Below are positions 1 to 8,446 of a DNA stretch of 35,154 nucleotides, in pieces. The notes beneath the pieces are model-generated. The model saw only the letters and a list, made by a program, of their open reading frames with translations. It did not search any database and was not told the origin of the DNA. The DNA lies in assembly GCA_029938115.1 (NCBI GenBank), contig JAPYOP010000047.1, positions 1 to 35,154 on the forward strand. Direction: 5' to 3'. The position numbers were made by a program, and so were the translations under genes. Every line of letters starts with the position of its first letter. Positions within the stretch are counted from its first letter, which is position 1. Source of the DNA: Colwellia sp. GTDB lineage: Bacteria > Pseudomonadota > Gammaproteobacteria > Enterobacterales > Alteromonadaceae.

Positions 1-72
1 AAAAAGAGAAAACATATGCAGGTAAAGTATTATTGCAACTATTAGTCTACTCGGTAACATAAAGGAAGAACC

Positions 73-1581
73 ATGGCATTTAAGAAAGAATTTAGAAAAC
101 TTATATTAGGGTTAGGCTTAATTGCAGCGTCAGGCGCTGTAATGGCTACAACCGACACCTCTAAACCTAATATTCTCGCCATTTGGGGTGATGATATCGG
201 CCAAATGAATATTAGCGCTTATAACCGCGGTATTATGGGTTATAAAACCCCAAACATTGATAGCATAGCTAATGATGGTATTTTATTTACCGATTCTTAT
301 GGCGATCAAAGTTGTACTGCTGGTCGAGCCGGTTTTATTACTGGTCAACATCCTATCCGTACTGGTTTAACTAAAGTAGGTTTACCTGGTGCTAAAGAGG
401 GCTTAAATCAAAAAGACCCAACCATTGCACGCCTCTTAAAAAATAAAGGCTATATGACTGGCCAGTTTGGTAAAAACCATTTAGGCGATCAAGACGAGCA
501 CTTACCCAGTAATCATGGTTTTGATGAGTTTTTTGGTAATCTTTACCATTTAAATGCCGAAGATGAGCCGGAGCATCCAGATTACCCCAAAGATGCTGAG
601 TTTAAAAAACAATTTGGCCCTCGTGGTGCTATCCATTCATTTGCCGATGGTAAAATTACCGATACAGGCCCTGTCACTAAAAAGCGCATGGAAACCATCG
701 ATGAAGAGTTTTTAGGCGCGGCTCTAAAGTTTATCGATAAAGCACATGCTGCTAAAAAGCCATTCTTTGTTTGGTTTAATTCTACCCGTATGCACGTTTG
801 GACTCGGTTAAAACCAGAATCTGACGGTGCAACAGGTCAAGGCTTATATGCCGACGGTATGACCGAGCACGATGGTCACGTTGGTCAATTACTTGACAAA
901 TTAGACAAGCTTAACATTACCGATAACACCATCGTTATGTATACCACTGACAATGGTGCAGAATTAATGCTTTGGCCTGATGGTGGTTACACCCCATTTA
1001 GAGGCGAAAAAAACACCAACTGGGAAGGCGGGTATCGTGTACCTATGATGGTTAAGTGGCCAGGTAAAATAAAACCGAATCAAGTTTCTAATGAAATCAT
1101 TGCTATGATGGACTGGATGCCAACGTTCTTAGCAGCTACTGGCGACAAAAACATTTCAAGTAAATTGAAAAAAGGTACTAATATTGATGGTAATAACTAT
1201 AAAGTACATTTAGATGGGTATAACTTTTTACCACACTTTTTAGATACCTCTAAACCAGGTCCTAGAAAACAATTTATTTACTCTTCAGATACCGGAGATG
1301 TGGTTGCTTTGCGCGATGGCGACTGGAAGTTTGTATTTCGTGAACAACGCGCTCACGGTTTAGATGTTTGGATTGACCCTTGGGTCACATTGAGACTTCC
1401 TAAAATTTTTAATTTAAGAATGGACCCATATGAGCGTATGGACCATGATTCTGACGATTATGCACGCTGGCTTATGGAGCATGCTTTTTTAGTTGCTCCT
1501 GCTATGATGAAAGTTGGACAATTTAAAGCTACCTTTAAAGACTTCCCTCAACGTCAAAAACCGGGTAGTTTTGTGCCATAA
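73..1581 (+). CDS. Secreted type I (S1) sulfatase, arylsulfatase-like
   Basis: A 502-residue sulfatase that should hydrolyse sulfate esters in the periplasm or outside the cell. Residues 1-25 are a signal peptide (KK/RK n-region, hydrophobic core, likely cleavage after VMA). The S1 signature CTAGR lies at 81-85; Cys81 is the residue normally converted to formylglycine. Other active-site elements are present: the metal-binding DD at 40-41, GKNHLG, the His of STRMH, and TTDNG followed by a conserved Lys. The C-terminus ending near KPGSF is typical of arylsulfatase-type members. The start is supported by AGGAAG about 5 bases upstream of the ATG. A strong terminator follows, so it is probably transcribed apart from the operon downstream. 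The next gene is an FGE-fold protein, which suggests a functional link. The natural substrate cannot be told from the sequence. Confidence 0.93.
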   Translation: MAFKKEFRKLILGLGLIAASGAVMATTDTSKPNILAIWGDDIGQMNISAYNRGIMGYKTPNIDSIANDGILFTDSYGDQSCTAGRAGFITGQHPIRTGLTKVGLPGAKEGLNQKDPTIARLLKNKGYMTGQFGKNHLGDQDEHLPSNHGFDEFFGNLYHLNAEDEPEHPDYPKDAEFKKQFGPRGAIHSFADGKITDTGPVTKKRMETIDEEFLGAALKFIDKAHAAKKPFFVWFNSTRMHVWTRLKPESDGATGQGLYADGMTEHDGHVGQLLDKLDKLNITDNTIVMYTTDNGAELMLWPDGGYTPFRGEKNTNWEGGYRVPMMVKWPGKIKPNQVSNEIIAMMDWMPTFLAATGDKNISSKLKKGTNIDGNNYKVHLDGYNFLPHFLDTSKPGPRKQFIYSSDTGDVVALRDGDWKFVFREQRAHGLDVWIDPWVTLRLPKIFNLRMDPYERMDHDSDDYARWLMEHAFLVAPAMMKVGQFKATFKDFPQRQKPGSFVP

Positions 1582-1617
1582 CCAGCAAGTAAATTTGCTA
1601 ACTTAAAACGAGATAAG

Positions 1618-1645
1618 AAGGCCATCAAATATAATTGATGGCCTT
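1618..1645 (+). terminator. Rho-independent terminator of the sulfatase gene
   Basis: An 11-bp perfect stem (AAGGCCATCAA with TTGATGGCCTT) with a 6-base loop, followed by TCGTCTT. It sits 36 bases after the sulfatase stop and before the next operon, so the sulfatase is probably a separate transcription unit. Confidence 0.8.
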
Positions 1646-1687
1646 TCGTCTTGGTAGAAGTTCAAGAACAAACATCAAAAACATGCA

Positions 1688-1714
1688 AATACTTAAAATA
1701 CTTAAAATACTAAC
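1688..1714 (+). repeat. Three 9-bp direct repeats upstream of the FGE-like gene
   Basis: AATACTTAA, AATACTTAA and AATACTAAC run head to tail, 23 bases before the start of the FGE-like gene, in the presumed promoter and leader region of the nine-gene operon. They could be an operator or simple slippage; nothing further can be read from them. Confidence 0.4.
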
Positions 1715-1736
1715 ACTTTAAAAAACAATAAATTAT

Positions 1737-2597
1737 ATGACAATATTTCAACAGCCCCATCAGCCCTTCTCCGGTCAGATCAAAAAATCACTCTATTATT
1801 TCTCGCTTTTTCTCTTGCTAACTACGCTGAATGTTAATGCACAAAATGCCAAAGAAACAACAAACAAAGATCAACAATACTCTTTACCAAAAGTAATGTT
1901 AGATAAACTCATTAACAACATGGTGTGGTTAGAAGCTGGTAGCTTTGAAATGGGCTCAGATTCCCCTGAAGCAAGAAAAAGAGAACGTCCTGCCCATCAA
2001 GTCAGTTTAGATGGCTTTTATATTTCAAAGTTTGAGTTAACTCAAGATATCTTTGAACAAATTATGGGCTGGAATAATAGTTATTTTCCCTGTGCCAACT
2101 GCCCTATAAATAATGTTAGTTGGCTTAATATGCAGCTTTTTATAGAACGTTTAAACATTGCCACTGACAAACAATTTCGCTTCCCAACCGAAGCAGAGTG
2201 GACTTATGCGGCCAAAGGAGGACAAAAATCCAAAGGCTTTTTATATAGCGGTTCAAACCGTATTGCTGAAGTCGCTTGGTATAGTGAAAATTCAGATAAA
2301 CGTAGCCATGCTGTTGGTCAAAAGCAACCTAATGAATTAGGAATTTATGATATGACAGGTAATTTATGGGAATTTTGCCAAGACAACATGAGCCGCTCAG
2401 CATATAAAAGAAAGAATGCTCATAACCCATTAATTGGTGTTATTAATACTAAAAGTAAGAAAAAAGTGATGAAAGTACTCCGTGGTAGTGGTTATGAATT
2501 TTCAGCTGATGAGTCACTAGTTTTTATTCGTGATGGCGCCACTAATAATGTTAGGATGGCTGATATTGGATTTAGATTAGCAATGAGTAAAAACTAG
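1737..2597 (+). CDS. Exported FGE/SUMF1-fold protein lacking the catalytic cysteines
   Basis: A 286-residue protein with a signal peptide (hydrophobic 19-31, cleavage near VNA at 35) and a formylglycine-generating-enzyme (SUMF1/DUF323) domain from about residue 62. Family landmarks are WLEAGSFEMGS, the T-x-E-A-E-W motif at 151-155, GNLWEFC, VLRGSG and the terminal GFRLA. The two active-site cysteines that true FGEs carry between the RGGSY-like and GFR motifs are absent: that stretch contains no Cys. The only cysteines are a CANC pair at 119/122 and the one in WEFC. It is therefore probably not a standard oxygen-dependent FGE. Relatives without these cysteines (GldK, NirV and PvdO types) have other or unknown roles. 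Its stop abuts the start of the cytochrome gene. No clear Shine-Dalgarno sequence precedes the ATG. Confidence 0.85.
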   Translation: MTIFQQPHQPFSGQIKKSLYYFSLFLLLTTLNVNAQNAKETTNKDQQYSLPKVMLDKLINNMVWLEAGSFEMGSDSPEARKRERPAHQVSLDGFYISKFELTQDIFEQIMGWNNSYFPCANCPINNVSWLNMQLFIERLNIATDKQFRFPTEAEWTYAAKGGQKSKGFLYSGSNRIAEVAWYSENSDKRSHAVGQKQPNELGIYDMTGNLWEFCQDNMSRSAYKRKNAHNPLIGVINTKSKKKVMKVLRGSGYEFSADESLVFIRDGATNNVRMADIGFRLAMSKN

Positions 2598-4877
2598 ATG
2601 TTCAAAACGAAAATTCCAGCTGTAATCATTTCTGTGTTTTCAGTTTACTTCTTGCTCATTAACCTTTCTTTTGCTGCTGAGTTTGTCGGCGCAAAACAAT
2701 GTGCTGATTGTCATCAAAAAGAATTTAACGATTGGCAAGGATCGCATCATGAAAAATCCATGCAACATACCAATAATGAATCTGTGCTTGGCGACTTTAA
2801 TCAGGTTACCTTTCAATCCAATAAATTTTTCAAAAAAGGTACTGATTCTACGCCTGAGTATTGGGTTAATATAAAAGGCGAAGATGGTCAATTTCACGAT
2901 TATCAAATTAAATACACTTTTGGTTATACCCCACTGCAGCAATACATGGTGGAATTTGATGATGGCCGAATACAGCTCATTCCTTTTGCCTGGGATTCCC
3001 GTGATAAAAAAGATGGCGGCCAACGTTGGTTTAACCTCTACCCAGACAGAACCGAAAAGCATCAAGAGTTCTTTTGGACCAATACAGGACAGAATTGGAA
3101 CTACATGTGCGCAGATTGCCATTCTACCAACCTTAGTAAAAACTTTGATGTTAATAGCAATAGCTACAATACCCAGTTTAGTGAAATCAATGTTGCATGT
3201 GAAAGTTGTCATGGTGCGGCAAGTGAGCACCTTTTATGGTTAGGAAATAAGGATATAGCTAACTTTGGCTTTGATAGGGATCTATCAAAATCAGTAAAAG
3301 GTTGGCAGCCAAAAAAAGACAGTACGACCTTAGCACCAAAAGGCGTAAAACATAGCCAACAAGTTTTAACCTGTGCTCAATGTCACAGTCGTCGTACGCA
3401 AATTAGCGATAACAACCACGTAGCAAATAATGCTTTTGGCGAACGTTATTTACTTGACTTAATTTCCAGTGAAAATTATTACTCCGACGGCCAAGTTTAT
3501 AATGAGAACTTTGTTTATGGGTCATTTTCTCAATCTAAAATGTATCAAAAAGGTGTTGTCTGTAGTAATTGTCATAATCCCCACTCTGCAAAATTAAAAC
3601 TCCCTGTAGAAAGTTTATGCCTACAGTGTCATCAATCTAATACCTATGCGCAAAAGTCACACCATCAACATAGTGACAGTTCGACAGGAGCACAATGTGT
3701 CAACTGTCATATGCCTGAAACCACTTATATGGAAATCGACGCAAGACGCGATCATGGTTTCCATATCCCTCGTCCAGGTTTAGCTTTGCAACTGGGTACG
3801 CCAGATACTTGTTTAAGTTGTCATAACGATAAGGACAGCAACTGGTCGTTAGAGAAGGTAAATACTTGGTTTCCTGCAACAGAGCAAAGGCAAGAGCATA
3901 AGAAAGAAAAGGATTTTGCTTCCGTATTTTCAGCCACTACAATCTCTCTTTCAAGCCAGCAATGGCAAAGTGTCGCTTCTGAATTATCACGGATAGCACA
4001 AACAATATCTTATGCGCCTATTATACGTGCTTCGGCATTAGCCAAGATGGCGCAAACATCAGATACCAACACAGTTATTGCTATTGCCAGAGCATTAAAA
4101 AATGACAATGAATATATACGCCTCGGCGCAATATATGCTTTACAAGGAAGTGGAGCACAATCTATGCAAGCAGAAAAATGGCGTTTATTATCGCCACTAT
4201 TAACCGACAAAGTATTAGCAGTTCGAACCTCAGCAGCTTTTACATTAGCGAACCTTTGGCAACAGTTAAGTGCTGAGCAACAAAAACAATTAACTCCTGC
4301 ACTCAATGAGTACTTAATTAGCCAAGACTTTAATAACGAACGCAGCTTTGCTCATTCCAATAAAGGTATTATTTTTAGTTACCAAGGAAAATTAGAAGAC
4401 GCTATAAATTCGTTTAAACAAGGTATTAGTATTGAACCTAACTTTGCTCAAACCTATATTAATTTAAGCCAGATGTATCGTCAGTCAGGTCAAAATCAAC
4501 AAACCATAGCAGCACTCAATCAAGGGACTAAAGCTAATCCTGATGATGCCCAATTACCGTTTGAACTAGCAATGGCGTATATTCGAGCAAAAGATAAAGC
4601 CACTGCTGCTAAATATTTGACTCAGGCAACAAAACTTGCACCTCAAAACAGTCATTATTTTTATGTATTAGGGTTAAGCTTAGAAGAACAAAATAAAACA
4701 CACGCGTATAAGGCAATATCTCAAGCATATTATATTAGTCAAAATCCACAGCATCTATATGCTTTGTGTGAAATGCAAGTACGCCATAAAGCATTTCAAG
4801 CTAAGAAATGTTTAAATAAATTAGCCAAAGTAGCCCCTGCTAATGTGGTTGAGCAGTTAAGAGCACAATTAAAGTAA
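2598..4877 (+). CDS. Exported octahaem c-type cytochrome with HEAT and TPR repeats
   Basis: A 759-residue protein with a signal peptide (cleavage near FAA at 27) and eight CXXCH haem-binding motifs between Cys35 and about residue 409: CADCH twice, CESCH, CAQCH, CSNCH, CLQCH, CVNCH and CLSCH. The haem part resembles the cytochrome c554-like multihaem family. It is followed by HEAT-like helical repeats (roughly 465-560) and at least three TPR units (roughly 585-720). The haems imply electron transfer in the periplasm; the repeats imply docking of a partner. The ATG follows the stop of the FGE-like gene with no gap, so translation is probably coupled. No catalytic assignment (nitrite, hydroxylamine, sulfite) is justified by motifs alone. 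Confidence 0.92.
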   Translation: MFKTKIPAVIISVFSVYFLLINLSFAAEFVGAKQCADCHQKEFNDWQGSHHEKSMQHTNNESVLGDFNQVTFQSNKFFKKGTDSTPEYWVNIKGEDGQFHDYQIKYTFGYTPLQQYMVEFDDGRIQLIPFAWDSRDKKDGGQRWFNLYPDRTEKHQEFFWTNTGQNWNYMCADCHSTNLSKNFDVNSNSYNTQFSEINVACESCHGAASEHLLWLGNKDIANFGFDRDLSKSVKGWQPKKDSTTLAPKGVKHSQQVLTCAQCHSRRTQISDNNHVANNAFGERYLLDLISSENYYSDGQVYNENFVYGSFSQSKMYQKGVVCSNCHNPHSAKLKLPVESLCLQCHQSNTYAQKSHHQHSDSSTGAQCVNCHMPETTYMEIDARRDHGFHIPRPGLALQLGTPDTCLSCHNDKDSNWSLEKVNTWFPATEQRQEHKKEKDFASVFSATTISLSSQQWQSVASELSRIAQTISYAPIIRASALAKMAQTSDTNTVIAIARALKNDNEYIRLGAIYALQGSGAQSMQAEKWRLLSPLLTDKVLAVRTSAAFTLANLWQQLSAEQQKQLTPALNEYLISQDFNNERSFAHSNKGIIFSYQGKLEDAINSFKQGISIEPNFAQTYINLSQMYRQSGQNQQTIAALNQGTKANPDDAQLPFELAMAYIRAKDKATAAKYLTQATKLAPQNSHYFYVLGLSLEEQNKTHAYKAISQAYYISQNPQHLYALCEMQVRHKAFQAKKCLNKLAKVAPANVVEQLRAQLK

Positions 4878-4925
4878 CTACAATAGAAAAGGTACTCACA
4901 AAAAGAAGTAAAAAAGGAAAGTAAC

Positions 4926-5891
4926 ATGAGTCAAAGTCTACAAGCATTACAACAGTTAAAACATCAAATTCAGCAGTCTGTTATCGGTCAAGAACATGTA
5001 GTAGATGCTTTGCTAGTTGCCCTACTCACTAATGGTAATGTTTTGCTTGAAGGCTTACCGGGCACAGCAAAAACGCGCTCAGTAAAAAGCTTAGCCGCAT
5101 CCTTAAACATTGATCTCGGTCGTGTGCAGTTTACTCCAGACTTATTACCTTCTGATGTAACAGGTACAGAGGTTTACCAAGAAGTTAACGGAAAAGCTAC
5201 TTTAACTTTTCAACAAGGTCCAGTGTTTAATAATATTTTATTAGCCGATGAAATAAACCGATCTCCAGCCAAGGTGCAAGCTGCACTACTTGAAGCAATG
5301 GAAGAAAGGCAAATTACCGTTGCAGGTAAAACCTATAAATTACCTAAGCTGTTTATGGTATTAGCTACACAGAATCCCATTGAGCAAGAAGGCACCTACC
5401 CATTACCTGAAGCACAAATGGACAGGTTTATAATGAAAGTCACCGTTGACTATCCTGATGATGACGCAGAAGCAAAAATAATCAAACTAGTTCGCGCTGA
5501 AGAGCAAATACAGCAAAACGTTGAAAAAATTGACCCTGAACACATTTTTACCGCCCGTGATGAAATTCATAACATTCACATGAGCGACGCTATGGTCGAT
5601 TATATTGTTGCCATTGTGATGGCAACACGTAAGCCTGAACGTTATCCTGACTCACCACTACAAGCATGGCTCAGTGTTGGTTCTAGTCCCCGTGCTAGTA
5701 TCTCGCTTGATAAATGTTCCCGTGCACAGGCTTGGCTAAATGGTAAAGATTATTGCGACCCAAACGATGTTCGTACTGTTGCGCATAGTGTTTTGCGCCA
5801 CCGTTTAGTATTGAGTTACGATGCAATGGCTGATGGTATAACCGCAGATCAAGTCATTGATGAAATTCTACGCCAAGTGGTAGTAGCCTAA
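4926..5891 (+). CDS. MoxR-family AAA+ ATPase
   Basis: A 321-residue cytosolic AAA+ ATPase of the MoxR type. Walker A is GLPGTAKT at 43-50 and Walker B is LLADE at 105-109, followed by INRSPAKVQAALLEAMEE and the sensor ATQNP motif. MoxR proteins act with vWA-domain partners as chaperone-like machines, comparable to Mg-chelatase I/D pairs, in the assembly or activation of metalloenzymes and envelope complexes. A good Shine-Dalgarno (AAAGGAAAG) precedes the ATG. DUF58, DUF4381, two vWA genes, a TPR gene and BatD follow at once, which is the standard MoxR/Bat order. What is unusual is the placement directly behind a multihaem cytochrome gene. Confidence 0.95.
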   Translation: MSQSLQALQQLKHQIQQSVIGQEHVVDALLVALLTNGNVLLEGLPGTAKTRSVKSLAASLNIDLGRVQFTPDLLPSDVTGTEVYQEVNGKATLTFQQGPVFNNILLADEINRSPAKVQAALLEAMEERQITVAGKTYKLPKLFMVLATQNPIEQEGTYPLPEAQMDRFIMKVTVDYPDDDAEAKIIKLVRAEEQIQQNVEKIDPEHIFTARDEIHNIHMSDAMVDYIVAIVMATRKPERYPDSPLQAWLSVGSSPRASISLDKCSRAQAWLNGKDYCDPNDVRTVAHSVLRHRLVLSYDAMADGITADQVIDEILRQVVVA

Positions 5892-5912
5892 GTTATAGGT
5901 TTAGGGAAAGTC

Positions 5913-6854
5913 ATGACAACGAATAAGATGACAAAAGATGATAACTTAATCTACGCTGATTTAGACGAGCTTAGGCGTTTGCAGTTTAAAACTCGTGGTT
6001 TTTCTTTTATGCCCAAACAGCCTGCCAATAGCTTGCTATCGGGTAAACATGTATCAAAACTACGCGGGCGAGGATTAAATTTTGAAGAACTTCGTCATTA
6101 CCGCCCCGGTGATGATATCCGTGCCATGGACTGGAAAGTAACCCAACGCACCGGAAAACCACACGTCAAGGTATATACAGAAGAAAAAGAGCGCAATGTT
6201 TATTTAGTTATAGATCAACGCATGACAATGTTTTTTGGTAGTAGTCATAAAATGAAATCAGTCATTGCTGCAGAGCTTGCTGCACTCATGGCTTGGCGCG
6301 TGGTAGAAACAGGCGATCGTATAGGCGCCATTATTTATAATGATGATGAAATAAAAGTCGTTCCTGCTAAGCGAGGTCGTGGTCATGTTGTTAATATACT
6401 CGCTGAAATAATCAACAAAAATCATCAACTGAATTTATCAAAAACCACACTGAATGACGACAGCAAAGCATTTAATAAAGTGCTTGATAAATTGCGTATT
6501 GTTGCTAGCCATAATGCTTTAGTTATCCTAATTGGTGATGGCCACGGATGGAATAAACAAAGCACTGATTTCATCAAACAAATTCGCCAACACAGTGAAG
6601 TGATTGCCTGCCATGTTTTTGATCCGCTTGAATTAAACTTACCTGAAATGACACAAATGGTGGTTAGCGACGGCGATAAGCAAATTCAATTTTCATCTAC
6701 CGACAAGACCATGCAGAAAAAATATCAAGCAGAAATAGCACGTCAGCTTAAAACCTATGACGATACTGCAAAAAAATATCGTATACCTTTATTATCAATT
6801 AATACGTTAACGCCTGTTGATAGCCAAGTTCGCAAAGCATTGGGTGGAGGCTAA
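5913..6854 (+). CDS. DUF58-domain protein of a MoxR/Bat operon
   Basis: A 313-residue protein with the DUF58 signature: GDDIRAMDW at 66-74, then TGKPHVKVYTEEKERNVYL leading into a vWA-like fold (VIDQRMTM). It has no signal peptide or membrane segment. DUF58 proteins almost always sit directly after moxR and are thought to be its vWA-like partner. The DQRMTM stretch does not give a full DxSxS metal site, as is common in DUF58. A Shine-Dalgarno-like AGGGAAAG precedes the ATG, 21 bases after the moxR stop. Confidence 0.93.
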   Translation: MTTNKMTKDDNLIYADLDELRRLQFKTRGFSFMPKQPANSLLSGKHVSKLRGRGLNFEELRHYRPGDDIRAMDWKVTQRTGKPHVKVYTEEKERNVYLVIDQRMTMFFGSSHKMKSVIAAELAALMAWRVVETGDRIGAIIYNDDEIKVVPAKRGRGHVVNILAEIINKNHQLNLSKTTLNDDSKAFNKVLDKLRIVASHNALVILIGDGHGWNKQSTDFIKQIRQHSEVIACHVFDPLELNLPEMTQMVVSDGDKQIQFSSTDKTMQKKYQAEIARQLKTYDDTAKKYRIPLLSINTLTPVDSQVRKALGGG

Positions 6855-6855
6855 G

Positions 6856-7389
6856 ATGATATATTTAAATGCAATAACATCGACTCTTTCTCCTTTCACC
6901 AAACCTTGGGGGAATTACCTTTTAGAAAAAATTGTTGAAAACCAAGCTCCCCATAGTATTAGTTGGTTCCCCCAAACAGTCGGTTGGCAGGTGCTCATCA
7001 CTGCTTTACTGTTATTACTTGCGAATAAAATTTATCAAGCTTATGAAAACTATCAACGTAATGCCTATCGCCGTTCAGCTTTAGCATGGTTAGTTCAATG
7101 CCAACAAGCTAATGACATAAAAATGTATAAGCAGCTTCCTGCTCTATTGAGAAAGACTGCACTAAACGCCTTTAAACGCAGCGAGATAAGCCAACTTAAT
7201 GGTAAATATTGGGAGCAGTGGCTTGATAAACAATGTCAACAAACCAGTTTTGTCACTACTTGCCCTAATGCTTTGCATCAACTTGCTTTTATGCCAACGA
7301 GATCCGATGCATTTAAAGCTGAACAATATCAAAAATTAATAGTACAAGTGACCTTATGGATAAAACACCATAGGAGGTCAGATGCTTAG
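6856..7389 (+). CDS. DUF4381 membrane protein of the MoxR/Bat operon
   Basis: A 177-residue protein with one transmembrane segment at about 44-57 and a basic, mostly helical tail predicted to face the cytosol. Its size, topology and place between DUF58 and the first vWA gene match the DUF4381 family. I chose the ATG at 6856 because it lies one base after the DUF58 stop with GGTGGAGG just upstream; the same frame is open to 6817, but that would overlap DUF58 and lacks a better ribosome site. The 3' end overlaps the next gene by 8 bases. Its biochemical role is unknown; a membrane adaptor for the MoxR-vWA complex is a reasonable inference. Confidence 0.85.
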   Translation: MIYLNAITSTLSPFTKPWGNYLLEKIVENQAPHSISWFPQTVGWQVLITALLLLLANKIYQAYENYQRNAYRRSALAWLVQCQQANDIKMYKQLPALLRKTALNAFKRSEISQLNGKYWEQWLDKQCQQTSFVTTCPNALHQLAFMPTRSDAFKAEQYQKLIVQVTLWIKHHRRSDA

Positions 7390-8446
7390 CTTTATTGGTA
7401 TTAATTTTACCGCTATCGAATTTGCTCATCCTGAGTTTTTTTTTATTTTGCCTTTACCGTTATTAGTCATTTGGCTTACACCTATTTATAAACAAAAAAA
7501 AGCCTCGGTGAAAGTACCCTATTTCGCACGCTTAGTAGATGTTACGGGTGAAAAACCACAAAGCGGTGCCGTATTACTTAATAGAAACAATTTACAGCGT
7601 TTAATCACTTTAATTTCTTGGTTATGCATTGTTACAGCAATGGCAAAGCCTGAGCATATTGGCGCACCTATAACTCAATCGAAATCAGCCCGAGATTTAA
7701 TGATTGCGGTTGATTTGTCTGGCTCTATGTCTGTTGAAGATTTCACTCTGAATAACAACGTTACTGTAGATAGACTTAGCGCAGTTAAACAAGTATTAGG
7801 TGATTTTGCTAAAGGGCGAGAGAACGATCGCTTAGGCTTGATTTTATTTGGTGATGCTCCCTATCTACAAGCTCCTTTTACCAGTGACATTACAACTTGG
7901 TTAACATTACTTGATGAAAGTGAAATTGGTATGGCAGGTCCAAGTACCGCTTTTGGCGATGCTATTGGTCTTTCCATAAGTGTTTTTGAACAATCACAAA
8001 CAAAGAACCGGGTATTGATTGTGTTAACCGATGGTAATGATACTGCATCGAAAGTACCGCCCGTTGAAGCCGCTAAAGTTGCCGCCGCTTATGATATTAA
8101 AATTTACACTATTGCTATTGGCGCCCCAACAGCGGTTGGTGAAGAAAAAGTTGATTTAGCGGTGTTAGAAAAAATAAGTTATTTAACCAATAGTGCAAGT
8201 TTTCAAGCACTTGATAGTGAAGAATTACAACAGGTTTATAGGGAAATAAACGCCCTAGAACCCGAGTTATTTGATTCTGTGTCGTTTAGACCTAGAACTA
8301 GTATTCATTATTATCCAATAATTTTAGTAGTAATAATTTACATCCTTTCTCTATCACTGGTTAATTTTCGTTTTTATTTGAACAACCGCCATTTAACTAA
8401 TAGAAAGTCATTTACAGCCCTGCCGTCTGCGGAGGTTGAAAAATGA
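7382..8446 (+). CDS. Membrane vWA-domain protein, BatA-like
   Basis: A 354-residue protein with two N-terminal membrane helices (about 19-34 and 74-88), a vWA domain and a C-terminal helix (about 308-325). The metal-ion-dependent adhesion site is intact: DLSGS at 111-115 (DxSxS), followed by the downstream Thr and the LTDGND motif. This is the BatA/aerotolerance-type vWA that pairs with MoxR ATPases. It starts inside the end of the DUF4381 gene behind a strong TAGGAGG site, and its stop overlaps the next start in an ATGA, so translation is coupled. Confidence 0.93.
   Translation: MLSFIGINFTAIEFAHPEFFFILPLPLLVIWLTPIYKQKKASVKVPYFARLVDVTGEKPQSGAVLLNRNNLQRLITLISWLCIVTAMAKPEHIGAPITQSKSARDLMIAVDLSGSMSVEDFTLNNNVTVDRLSAVKQVLGDFAKGRENDRLGLILFGDAPYLQAPFTSDITTWLTLLDESEIGMAGPSTAFGDAIGLSISVFEQSQTKNRVLIVLTDGNDTASKVPPVEAAKVAAAYDIKIYTIAIGAPTAVGEEKVDLAVLEKISYLTNSASFQALDSEELQQVYREINALEPELFDSVSFRPRTSIHYYPIILVVIIYILSLSLVNFRFYLNNRHLTNRKSFTALPSAEVEK

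Noticed and set aside
2640..3230. 196-codon open frame on the - strand
   Set aside because: It lies wholly inside the octahaem cytochrome gene, whose CXXCH pattern proves the + strand frame; the antisense product has no recognisable features.
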